Assembly (NCBI RefSeq): GCF_021165935.1
Contig: NZ_CP088953.1
Span: forward strand, 310,001-374,000
DNA length: 64,000 nucleotides
Source of the DNA: Microbulbifer elongatus
GTDB taxonomy: Bacteria > Pseudomonadota > Gammaproteobacteria > Pseudomonadales > Cellvibrionaceae
Direction: 5' to 3'
Shown here: positions 34,731-43,205 of the stretch, in pieces
How positions within the stretch are numbered: the stretch's first letter is position 1
Layout of the letters: each line of letters begins with the position of its first letter
Notes under the pieces: generated by a model
Told to the model about the DNA's origin: nothing
The model's database searches: none
What the model saw: only the letters and a program-made list of their open reading frames with translations
Translations under genes and position numbers: made by a program

Positions 34731-37241
34731 TTAAGATTCAGATTCCAACAGCTTGTACATCTCGACGCCGGAAGTGATAAACGGCGCGGTGCCTTTGGGG
34801 TCGTCGTCATAAATTGGCTCGCTCATGTAGTACTCGTAGCTGCCGTCGCGGCCAAAGCCGAGGCCCGCCACCTGGCACATATCGGTGATGCTGATGGTGC
34901 CGTCGGCGTGTACCTGTACGAACTCATCCAGCAGGCCCTGGTAAGCTTTTTTCGCGGTGGCCAGGTACTTCTCTTTCGGCAGGTAACCCTGGTTCAGCGC
35001 TTTGGCGTAGAAGTAGGTGAACATGGTGCTGGCGGTGGATTCCAGGTAGTTCCCACGCTTGCCCGGCTTGTCGATGATCTGCCACCAGGTACCGGTTTCC
35101 GCGTCCTGGTATTTTTCGATCACCGGTGCAATTTCGGCGATCATGCTCAGCAGGTACTGACGCTCTTCGGTGTTCTCTTCGGGAATAAAGTCCAGTACAT
35201 CCACCAGCGCCATGGCCAGCCAGCCCATACCGCGGGCCCAGTGGTAGCCGGAGAGACCGGTTTCCTTGTCTGCCCAGACCTGCTGACGCTTTTCGTCCCA
35301 GGCGTGGTAGAAGAGGCCGGTTTCCGGGTCTTTCAGGATTTCGTTCACCAGTTTGAACTCCGCCAGCACTTCTTCCACATCGGGTTCTTCGTGCATCAGC
35401 TGTTCGTATTGGGCCAGGAACGGAATGCCCATGTAAACGCCATCCAGCCATACCTGATACGGGTAGATTTTCTTGTGCCAGAAGGCACCGGCGCTGGTGC
35501 GCGGGTGTTGTTCCAGTTGCTCAAACAGGGTATCCACGGCTTTTTTGTAGGCCGGATCCTGGTTGCGCTCGTACATGCGCAGCAGCATGGTGCCGGCGCG
35601 GATGCTGTCGATATTGTATTTTTCCTGCACGTAACCGTTGATGCTGCCATCTTCGTTGACGAAGGAACCCATCACGGTCTGCACTGCATCCGCGTAGCGC
35701 GCTTCCGGTGCGACCATATTCAGTTCGTCGTAGGCCTGCAGCACCATACCGGTGGTGTACTCGAAATAGGACGGGCGCTTGCGGATGTGGTCATAACCAC
35801 CGAAGCGGTAATCCAGGGTTTTGCGCTCAAGCTCGGAGTCCGCCAGCTTTTTGCTCCATTCCAGCGCAACCTCTGCGGTCAGCGGCTTGTCGGTTTCGGC
35901 AACACTTGCCGCAGTGGTCAGGCGCTGACGCAGCGGCATGGTGAGTTTTTCCGCTTCCTGCTTCAGGTAAGTTTCAAACTCGGCCTTGGTGGTGATAGGG
36001 CCGTGCTCACTTTTGCTTTCGTTGGCCCAGGCCGCCACGAAGTAGTACTGCACTTCTTTGTCTGCCGGCTTCAGGATCGCCACCTGGTTGTGCTCGTCGG
36101 TGGTGGTTTCCTTGATCACCTTGTTCTTGGCAATCACCGCCATACCCAGGTTGGCGCCATCCAGGCTCTGCGGGCCGTAGGTGCCGAAATAGGTATAGGC
36201 GTGGCCGGTAATATCGGTATCGCCCAAGATCAACTCGGTGCCCTCGTGATTCACGATACCGGCCACCAGGTTATCCAGCTCTTCGCTGGTTTTTGCATTC
36301 ACTTCCACCAGGCGGCTGCCGGCGTGCATGGACAGTACGGCAGTCAGGTCGGTCTGCAGGTCGGCAACGGGCTTCCAGCCTTTGTACTGCACCTTGAACG
36401 AGGAGTAGAGCTCGCCGTTTTCGGCGATGTCTACTTGCCAATCCTGTACATCGCTTACGCGAATCACTTTTTCGCCGTCCCAGTAGCCGTAGCCACCAAC
36501 GCCAACGGAGCTGCCTACTTTCAGTACGTCCATGCCCCAGTCGGCCGGTTCGTGGTAGGAATCAAATCCGTCCTGTCCTACCCCCTGCAGCACCGGGGTC
36601 TGCACTTTTTTGCCGAAAATATCAAAGCCGTTGCGCCAGTCGAGGTACACGCGGTAACCCACCAAGTCGGATTCAATACCGGGACCTTCGTAGCGGATAA
36701 AGTAGGAGTGGTCGGTGTGCTCTTCAGGCACATCGAGGGAGCTTACGTTCTGGAAGCTGCCGCCCTTGTATTCACGCTCAACCCATTCTCCACCCACCTT
36801 GTGGGAGATTTCGGCCTGGGTGCGTTTCTCGCCTTCTAACGGCGCATCGGCTTCGGCGATACGCAGTTTCAGAGTTTCATCGACGGCAACATCTACAGTG
36901 AAGAGGATGCCGTCTTTGCTGCCATCGGCATCTTTGTCGATGGTCTGCACGGGAATCTGTTCAGCCTGGTTCCACACTGCAATCGGGGAGGCAAAACCGG
37001 CTTTCAATCCGAGTTCGTAGAAGCTGAGGTAAACCGCTTCGTCCAGGCGCGGGAAATCGGACGGATTGGATAGTTCCAGGTGGGCGATAGCGCTGGGCTT
37101 TTCTGCAGCCGGAGCCGCAGCCTCTTCCGGGGACTGCGCGGCCTTTTCGCCACAGGCAGTCAGGGTCGCCGCGGTGAGCGCGAACGCAAGGGCATTCAGA
37201 CCCCGCTTGCTTTGGGACGGATCAAACAGTTTCACAGACAT
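34731..37241 (-). CDS. Lipoprotein with DUF4861-like and GH105 domains (unsaturated galacturonyl hydrolase)
   Basis: The start at 37241 (MSVKLFDPSQSKRGLNALAFALTAATLTACGEK) gives a lipoprotein signal with lipobox LTAC; the longer frame has no ribosome site. The product is about 836 residues. Residues about 50-430 match the pattern of DUF4861 proteins found with pectin genes (YRVYLDWRNGFDIFGKK, DSYHEPADWGMDVLKVG). Residues about 470-835 form a GH105/YteR-like (alpha/alpha)6 domain: FWHKKIYPYQVWLDGVYMGIPFLAQY with the catalytic Asp, GLSGYHWARGMGWLAMALVDVL and ESTASTMFTYFYAKALNQGYLP. It should hydrolyse the unsaturated end of lyase-made oligosaccharides by vinyl-ether hydration, in the periplasm or at the inner face of the outer membrane. 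It follows the TonB receptor, separated by a long terminator hairpin. Confidence 0.9.
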   Translation of the reverse strand: MSVKLFDPSQSKRGLNALAFALTAATLTACGEKAAQSPEEAAAPAAEKPSAIAHLELSNPSDFPRLDEAVYLSFYELGLKAGFASPIAVWNQAEQIPVQTIDKDADGSKDGILFTVDVAVDETLKLRIAEADAPLEGEKRTQAEISHKVGGEWVEREYKGGSFQNVSSLDVPEEHTDHSYFIRYEGPGIESDLVGYRVYLDWRNGFDIFGKKVQTPVLQGVGQDGFDSYHEPADWGMDVLKVGSSVGVGGYGYWDGEKVIRVSDVQDWQVDIAENGELYSSFKVQYKGWKPVADLQTDLTAVLSMHAGSRLVEVNAKTSEELDNLVAGIVNHEGTELILGDTDITGHAYTYFGTYGPQSLDGANLGMAVIAKNKVIKETTTDEHNQVAILKPADKEVQYYFVAAWANESKSEHGPITTKAEFETYLKQEAEKLTMPLRQRLTTAASVAETDKPLTAEVALEWSKKLADSELERKTLDYRFGGYDHIRKRPSYFEYTTGMVLQAYDELNMVAPEARYADAVQTVMGSFVNEDGSINGYVQEKYNIDSIRAGTMLLRMYERNQDPAYKKAVDTLFEQLEQHPRTSAGAFWHKKIYPYQVWLDGVYMGIPFLAQYEQLMHEEPDVEEVLAEFKLVNEILKDPETGLFYHAWDEKRQQVWADKETGLSGYHWARGMGWLAMALVDVLDFIPEENTEERQYLLSMIAEIAPVIEKYQDAETGTWWQIIDKPGKRGNYLESTASTMFTYFYAKALNQGYLPKEKYLATAKKAYQGLLDEFVQVHADGTISITDMCQVAGLGFGRDGSYEYYMSEPIYDDDPKGTAPFITSGVEMYKLLESES

Positions 37242-37302
37242 CTCCACAAATTCGGGTTTTATTCTGTTGTTTGCCATTCGAAAAAAGAACGGCGGTAAAT
37301 CG

Positions 37303-37373
37303 AAAAACGGCCGGGTGCGACTTCGAATTCTCAACACCGGTGTTTCCACCGGCAGAATCCCTGCACCCGGCCG
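37303..37373 (-). terminator. Long terminator hairpin between the TonB receptor and the GH105 gene
   Basis: On the minus strand CGGCCGGGTGC (37373-37363) pairs with GCACCCGGCCG (37318-37308) and runs into TTTTT. An inner hairpin CCGGTG ... CACCGG sits at its top. It starts about 55 bp after the receptor stop. Confidence 0.8.
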
Positions 37374-37428
37374 CTCTATTCAGTACTGCATCGAGCTCTT
37401 AATCGTTACTTTTAATTAAAAGTTTGGA

Positions 37429-40074
37429 TTAGAACTTGTACTGAGCACCTACGTAGTACTGACGACCGGTAGTGTGGTCAACCACGATACGACCGGAGCT
37501 GTCGATCATCTGACGGTTGGCTTCGTTGGTCAGGTTGATACCTTCGAAGCTCAGCTTCCAGTTGTCGTTCACGTCGTAGCTGGCTACGAAGTCGATGTTG
37601 CCAGTACCTTCGGTGTACTCGGTGTCATTACCGTTACGCACAGCCGCCGGAGATTGAGTCAGGTAGTCACTACGCTTCGCGTAGGAAACACGTGCGCTCC
37701 AATCTTCGTTTTCGTAGTACACGGTGGCGTTGTAGGTATTTTTGGACATACCGGTCAACACGTCGTACATCGGGTTTTCTTTGGTGCCGTAATTCATCTC
37801 GGAATCTACATAGGTGTAGTTCAGAATGAGGCCGTAGTTGTCGAAGAACATCTGCTGATACTGCAGCTCGATACCGCTCAGCTCACCACCTTCACCGTTT
37901 ACGTTACGAGAAACATCCCAGATACTGGTTTCGTCGTAACTACCCTCATCGGCAAGCGCAGACGCGTCCAGGCCAGTTTCAGCCCAGGAAATACCGGAGT
38001 CGGTCTGACGGGTAATGAAGGAATCGATATCCTTATAGAAATAGGCTGCTGCGAATACCGCCTCATCAGAGAAGTACCACTCGTAAGACACGTCATAAGC
38101 CCGGGCACGGAACGGATCCAGTTTCGGGTTACCGTAGCTGATGCTGCCGTTAAACTGATCAATTTTACCGCCTGGAGTCAGCGACCCCAGAGACGGACGC
38201 GCCATGACGTCGGCCACGGACAAGCGCACGACCATGTCTTCATGGACGTCCAGCGCTAGGTTCAGAGATGGCAGGGTATCGTCATACTTGTTTTCGGCAG
38301 TGACGCCAACCAGGTTGCCACCGATGTCGGCGAGACCTGCGGATTCAACTTCAGTCGTTACCTGACGCACACCCACATTACCGCGCAGCGGCAGACCCGC
38401 AACTTCGGAACTCCAATCCAACTGCACAAAGTAGCCAAGGCTATCTTCTTTCACGTTACGGATATCTTGCGCACGCGGTGCCATACCGGCCGCAACTTCG
38501 TCAGCATAAGTGGCCAGGGTGGAATGCACATCGGGGGAGAACCAGCTAATACCCTTCATACTGGTTGTGCTGCCCGCGAGTTCAGTTGCGGAAATACCGC
38601 TGAACTTCGGACCAGAGCGCATTTCAGCCACATCGAACTCAAAGCTTTTCTGAGACACGCCACCTTTCAGCGTCATGGTGTCGTTCAGATCAAACTCCAG
38701 ATTGAACGCCGCGGTGTCAAAGCTGTTATCCACAGTGTTTGGACGATGACGCAATTCAACGAAGTCAAAATTGGACGGGTCGGAAGTATCGAAGTCCGCA
38801 AAATCAATGCTGCCGCCGGAGGTGGTGGCGTTGTAGGTAAAACTGTTCTGCACATTGATTGCATCAACGATGGCAGTGGTCTGCATCGGGTTGCTGTAGT
38901 TGGACTCGGATGTACCCCAAAGGACATCACCGCGCAGACGATCGGTAAACTCGTGAGATGCACGGATTGATACCTGGTCGAATTTGGTTTCCAACTCATC
39001 GAAACGGTGCTCAACACGTAGATCGTAATTATCTACCGTCATGGAAGTAATGGTGCCATTACTGTCCATGGTGTAATCCGTCACATCGTATTCCGGGTAG
39101 TTGCCGCCATCCTTCAAGCTAACAGATACAAACTCTTCTTCACGAGTAGCGTCGAACCGAGAGGTCAGATAATCAACCAGAATTTCGGTGCTTTCGGTGG
39201 GACGGAACTGCAGAGTACCGGTAAAGCCCTGGCGCTCCTGCTCGTGGGTAAACTTGCCGTAGCGCGGAATACACGGGAAGAAACCTTCGTTCAGTGCTGC
39301 CAGCTCACTGTCATCCGCACAGGCAGAGCAATTGGCAATTTCTTCACTGGCAGTCCAGCGCACTGTGGAGAAACCTTCCTCCAGAATATTGCGATCGGAG
39401 TAGGAGTAAGAAGCCATCCAGCCGAACGTCTCGGCTTCGTTCTTGCCGCCTACCAGGAAGGAGGTACGCGGATTCGCTTCCTGTGACTGGCTGTTATAGC
39501 CGTACTGCATGTTGGCCGCGAAAGTAAACTCATCAGCCATGTCCAGCGGTCGGCCGGTACCCAGGTCAACGGTTGCACCCAGGGAACCCTCGTCGAGGTC
39601 TGCCGCCATGGTTTTATGAACGGTCAGATTGGAGAACAGCTCGGAAGCAAAGGTGTTGAAGTCAAAGGTGCGATCGCGGTTCGCGCCGCCGGAGGAATCG
39701 GCACCGCCGGTAGTGGAAATCGCTTCCAGACCGTTGATGCGCACACGAGTGAATTGGGAACCCAGGCCACGAACGGCAATGTTACGGCCTTCACCGGCAT
39801 CACGGGTAATGGCGACACCCGGAATACGCTGCAGGGATTCCGCCAGGTTGAGGTCGGGGAAATCGGCGATATCTTCCGCCAGAATGGTGTCTTTGCTGCC
39901 TACAGCATCGCGTTTCTGGTCGAGGGCTTTTGCGAGGCTGGCACGGTAACTACCAGTTACCGTGATCTCTTCCAGGGCTGCATCGCCAATTTGGCTGTCT
40001 TGGGCTTGTGCAAAGGCCGGCACCGCAATCATGGCCATTGCAAGAGTGAGTGGTTTCAGCTCAAAGGTCTTCAT
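37429..40074 (-). CDS. TonB-dependent receptor for pectin oligosaccharides (inferred substrate)
   Basis: An outer-membrane receptor of about 881 residues. The ATG at 40074 (MKTFELKPLTLAMAMIAVPAFAQAQ) is preferred because GGAG lies nine bases upstream; the ATG three codons earlier overlaps that site. The TonB-box region is ALEEITVTGSYRASLAKALDQKRDA. The plug has FPDLNLAESLQRIPGVAITRDAGEGRNIAVRGLGSQFTRVRINGLEA. The barrel ends in the aromatic terminus YYVGAQYKF. It is of the same Xanthomonas/Caulobacter type as the receptor at 14.6 kb but shows only family-level resemblance. Its neighbours (GH105, GH28, kdu genes) and the operators upstream make galacturonate oligomers the likely cargo. Confidence 0.95.
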   Translation of the reverse strand: MKTFELKPLTLAMAMIAVPAFAQAQDSQIGDAALEEITVTGSYRASLAKALDQKRDAVGSKDTILAEDIADFPDLNLAESLQRIPGVAITRDAGEGRNIAVRGLGSQFTRVRINGLEAISTTGGADSSGGANRDRTFDFNTFASELFSNLTVHKTMAADLDEGSLGATVDLGTGRPLDMADEFTFAANMQYGYNSQSQEANPRTSFLVGGKNEAETFGWMASYSYSDRNILEEGFSTVRWTASEEIANCSACADDSELAALNEGFFPCIPRYGKFTHEQERQGFTGTLQFRPTESTEILVDYLTSRFDATREEEFVSVSLKDGGNYPEYDVTDYTMDSNGTITSMTVDNYDLRVEHRFDELETKFDQVSIRASHEFTDRLRGDVLWGTSESNYSNPMQTTAIVDAINVQNSFTYNATTSGGSIDFADFDTSDPSNFDFVELRHRPNTVDNSFDTAAFNLEFDLNDTMTLKGGVSQKSFEFDVAEMRSGPKFSGISATELAGSTTSMKGISWFSPDVHSTLATYADEVAAGMAPRAQDIRNVKEDSLGYFVQLDWSSEVAGLPLRGNVGVRQVTTEVESAGLADIGGNLVGVTAENKYDDTLPSLNLALDVHEDMVVRLSVADVMARPSLGSLTPGGKIDQFNGSISYGNPKLDPFRARAYDVSYEWYFSDEAVFAAAYFYKDIDSFITRQTDSGISWAETGLDASALADEGSYDETSIWDVSRNVNGEGGELSGIELQYQQMFFDNYGLILNYTYVDSEMNYGTKENPMYDVLTGMSKNTYNATVYYENEDWSARVSYAKRSDYLTQSPAAVRNGNDTEYTEGTGNIDFVASYDVNDNWKLSFEGINLTNEANRQMIDSSGRIVVDHTTGRQYYVGAQYKF

Positions 40075-40104
40075 GACTCTCATCTCCGCTTGTCGTCGTT
40101 ATTC

Positions 40105-40196
40105 TGGTAAAACCTTTTTGGTAATACCGCTTATTATCAATGCAGGTCGATAGTCGCACACGGATTACCAACTATCAACTTTTGGCTGACCAATTT
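40105..40196 (-). promoter_or_regulatory. Cluster of GntR-type operator candidates upstream of the TonB receptor
   Basis: TGGTAAAACCT (40105-40115) and TGGTAATACCG (40119-40129) are tandem near-palindromes 14 bp apart, immediately upstream of the start codon and its ribosome site. TTGGCTGACCAATTT (40182-40196) matches the extended pectin motif about 110 bp upstream. The arrangement suggests a strongly repressed promoter; regulator assignment is inferred. Confidence 0.5.
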
Positions 40197-40322
40197 TTTA
40201 CTTTTTTTGATTGCTTTACGGCCGATTAGGAAGAATATCGCGCCAGCCCGGCTTAATCCAGCGCGCGGGAGAGCGCGCTGTCGGGCTCAACGTGGTTGCA
40301 TTTGCGTTAGATGGCTGAGAGG

Positions 40323-41762
40323 TCAGCCGGGCTGGAATAGCTGACCATTGATCGATAATTGACTCACGGTCAGGCCAGTCACTTCTTCGATTACACCAAT
40401 GGAATCCGCGTGCTCAATGCGGCTGTTGGAAATTCGCAGATCGCGAATCGGGGCGCGCTCGAAGCCGCGGATCTGGAAGGCACGCCTGGCTTTCTTGCAC
40501 ACCAGGTTTTCCACCTGAATGTTGTAAACAGTGGGGTCAAAGTCGCCCTTGTCGCCTTCTTCGTAGTAGAAGTTGATGACGATGACGTCTTTTACCTCCC
40601 CAATGGTCAGATTCCGTACGTAGATATCGTGAATCTCGCCACCGCGCACGGAGTTGGTCTTGATCCGCAGCCCCCGCTCCAGGTGCGGGCTGCTCATCAC
40701 ACAGTCTTCCAGAAAGACGTTGCGCACGCCGCCAGAGATTTCGCTGCCCAGCACCAGGCCACCGTGACCATCGCGCATCTGACAGTTCCGCACCACCACA
40801 TTCTCGGTCGGCACATTGACGCGACGGCCATCCGCATTGCGACCGGACTTGATCGCAATACAGTCATCGCCGTTATCGAACAGGCAGCCTTCAATCAGCA
40901 CATTGCGGCAGGATTCCGGGTCGCAGCCATCGGAGTTTGGCCCATGGCTTCTCGTGGTCACACCGCGCACGGTGAGACTGTTGCACAGCACCGGGTGGAT
41001 TACCCAGAACGGAGAGTTCTCCAGGGTCACACCTTCGATCAGCACGTTATCGCACTCGTAGAACTGCACCAGGGGCGGGCGCAGGAAGGAGCCTTCGGCG
41101 TAGAGGCGCTCGGCCACCGGCACACCGGCCTCGACATCTTTCATCAATGCATCACGGGGGCCGTGCTAGGTATCACCTTCATTGGTGCTGTTGTCGCACT
41201 TGGTATTTTTCCCCTTCCAGGGCCACCAGGTGTGGCAGTCGGCACCGCCGTCGATCAGCCCCTTACCGGTCAGGGCGATATTCTCGCACCGATGGGCGTA
41301 GATCAGCGGGGAGTACCCCATCATCTCCATGCCCTCCCAGCGGGTTTTTACCGCGGGCAGATAGCGTTCGGGTTCGGGGATAAAGTGAATCTCCGCACCT
41401 TCCTGCAGGTGCAGCTCGGTATTGGAAGCCAGATGAATGGGGCCAGTACGATATTTGCCCGCCGGCACCACAATGCGCCCGCCACCGGCCTTGCGGCTTG
41501 CCTCCACCGCTGCGGCAAAAGCTTCGGAGGCATCTTCACCCTCGCCTTGCGCGCCCAGGTCGCGCAGATTGAAATCGCGCGCGGGAATCACCGGCAGCTG
41601 GATATCGGACAGAATCTTCGGCACCCGAGCCCAGGGGCCGGCATATTCGGCCCGTGGCGGGCGGCTCATGGCGACGGCCTGGGGCAGCAGCCCCGGCACA
41701 GCGGGTAGCGCGGCAGCGGCGGCCAGTGATTGCAGGAAGACTCGGCGGTTGAGTCCGGTCAT
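40323..41762 (-). pseudogene. Tat-exported GH28 polygalacturonase with one in-frame TAG
   Basis: The frame from 41762 to 40323 is exactly 480 codons with one internal TAG at 41168-41166 (codon 199): NEGDT-stop-HGPRDALMKDV. A CAG-to-TAG change (Gln) explains it. The N-terminus LNRRVFLQSLAAAAALPAVPG is a twin-arginine signal. All GH28 catalytic motifs lie after the stop and are intact: NSDGCD (about 274), GDDCIAIKSG (about 294), DGHGGLVLGSE (about 330) and GLRIKT (about 366). A product ending at the TAG would be inactive, so the gene is either newly dead or needs readthrough. Expected function: hydrolysis of galacturonan or pectic oligosaccharides in the periplasm. It lies between the TonB receptor and the regulator gene, with an operator-like site upstream. 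Confidence 0.9.
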
Positions 41763-41862
41763 AAATACCTCCCGGGACTTATTCTTTTACAGGCGTAGGA
41801 CTAGTGTTCATCGCTGACAGGTCACACAAATGGCAAGACCAGTTTCAAAGTCGGCTCAATAA

Positions 41863-41876
41863 TGTCATACCAATTT
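41863..41876. promoter_or_regulatory. GntR-type operator candidate upstream of the GH28 gene
   Basis: The plus strand reads TGTCATACCAATTT, a match to the right half and spacing of TGGTnnnACCAATTT. It is about 100 bp upstream of the GH28 start and about 95 bp past the terminator of the regulator gene. Confidence 0.5.
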
Positions 41877-41969
41877 AACCAGGACAATAACCATGCGGTC
41901 ACGCCGATCGTGAATCCGCCTGTCCGGTTCGCGACAAAACTCCTGGATCGCGGCCGAGATAGCAGGCAC

Positions 41970-41996
41970 AAAAAAGCCGGCACAGGGCCGGCTTTT
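41970..41996 (-). terminator. Rho-independent terminator after the interrupted GntR gene
   Basis: On the minus strand, AAGCCGGC, a five-base loop and GCCGGCTT are followed by TTTT. It lies about 20 bp past the regulator stop. Confidence 0.9.
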
Positions 41997-42016
41997 CGGG
42001 GAGGCGGGATTGAGTC

Positions 42017-42754
42017 CTAGGGCAGCGCAAAACGCTGACGCGCGGCGCTCATTTCACGGCGCGCCTGCTCCAGTGCCTCGGCTTCCGTGGCATCGAGCAA
42101 CTGCTGCACGACCCGCTGAAGGTGATCGCGCATGGCATTGCGCGCGCCGTCCGGGTCGCGGCTCTTGATCGCATCCAGAATCCGGCGGTGCTCTTCAATA
42201 CGGGGCTTGGACCCGGCCTGACGCACCTTTTCCAGAATGCGGGCGGAAACCGATGAACTGTTGCGCAGCTTCCACAGGTGCTCACAAACCGACACCACCG
42301 CGTCGTTGTGGGTGCATTGGGCGATATGCAGGTGAAACTTTTCATCCGCGACTTCCGCACTGGATTCCGTCGCATTCTCCGCGACCATTTCTTCCAGGAT
42401 GGACTCCAGCTGCTGCACCTCATCGTCGGTCATTTCGCGCGCAGCCAGGCCCGCGGCCTCGCCCTCAAACATCATGCGTGCCTACAGGATCTCGAATGCA
42501 CCGATATCGCTCTCCCCGGCGGAAAAGGCGCTGGCTTCGGAGTCGGTCACGTAGACCCCGGAGCCACCTTTCACTTCCACACAGCCTGCCAGCTCCAGCG
42601 CAATGATCGCCTCGCGCACGGTGGGGCGGCTGACCTCAAAACGTTCGGCCAGTTTGCGCTCTGCGGGCAGACGGGTACCGGCCGGGTAGTCACCGGCGGC
42701 AATGGCAGCGGCCAGTTTTTCGGCCACCTGTTGATAAAGTCTGGCACCCTGCAT
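42017..42754 (-). pseudogene. GntR/FadR-family regulator with one in-frame TAG (UxuR/ExuR-like)
   Basis: The frame from 42754 to 42017 is 246 codons with a single internal TAG at 42484-42482 (codon 91): GAFEIL-stop-ARMMFEGEAAGLAA. The paralogue at 17550 reads FEILEARLHLEPEAAYLAA, so the lost residue is most likely Glu (GAG to TAG). The N-terminal winged helix (residues about 8-75: PAGTRLPAERKLAERFEVSRPTVREAIIALELAGCVEVKGGSGVYV) is whole and precedes the stop. The FCD ligand and dimer domain (DEKFHLHIAQCTHND, EEHRRILDAIKSRD, MRDHLQRVV) follows it. A truncated product would have DNA-binding parts only. It is the natural candidate for control of the ACCAATTT operators. It also terminates at TAG, and a terminator follows. 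Confidence 0.88.
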
Positions 42755-43100
42755 TGAACTTCACTCCTGCAAATTTTGCTGCATCTGTTTTTGTTGGTGT
42801 TGCGCTCCGGGTACACCTATTTCGGTGCACCGCCGGCGCGGCCCATGCCGCACTCCGCTCGCGCGGCCGCCAGCCGACTCCCAACCGCTAGGTAATGGTA
42901 ATCCCGATTGGGTCACTTTCAGACAAACCTGCCTGACCCATCCGCCCCCGCTACCGCACCGCTCGTCCGGCTCCCAAGCCGCATTTTCCGGCAAGTTTCG
43001 TGTGAACCGGTGCATATATATAAGTTGGGGAAATATTGCACGGATTCTAGCAGATGGGGTTTAACCACCACAATACAGAAATAGCCAATACAGTCTTACC

Positions 43101-43138
43101 AAATTGGTCTACCCTTCCGATTGCGGCCTTACCAATAT
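43101..43138. promoter_or_regulatory. GntR-type operator candidates upstream of uxaA; rest of the 450-bp spacer without a gene
   Basis: The minus strand at 43115-43101 reads AGGGTAGACCAATTT and the plus strand at 43125-43138 reads GGCCTTACCAATAT. The sites are about 70-105 bp upstream of uxaA. ACCAAATTGGT at 43098-43108 is an 11-bp palindrome also found at dctP (11401-11411). The remaining spacer (42755-43205) is partly very GC-rich and shows no convincing gene or RNA. Confidence 0.5.
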
Positions 43139-43205
43139 AGTGTTAGATTGCAACCAATCATAACGACAACTGACCGCAAGTCCTTTTCAGCGGAGTCAGG
43201 ACAAG

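Noticed and set aside
34908-36839. Open frame of 643 codons on the plus strand opposite the GH105 gene
   Set aside because: It is an antisense shadow of a high-GC gene with clear family motifs on the minus strand; its translation has no recognisable domain and no ribosome site.
40359-41708. Open frame of 449 codons opposite the GH28 gene, tempting because GH28 is interrupted
   Set aside because: All GH28 motifs are on the minus strand and the antisense translation has no recognisable features.
25953-42484. Genome-wide reassignment of TAG to an amino acid
   Set aside because: TAG ends the TonB receptor (17385-17387), the rhomboid gene (50075-50073) and the gene at 54024, at natural C-termini. 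Only partial suppression or recent mutation remains possible.
42755-43205. Possible small gene or RNA in the GC-rich spacer upstream of uxaA
   Set aside because: The open frames are all short, overlapping and without start signals; no cloverleaf or riboswitch pattern was recognised. Only the operator-like sites could be supported.
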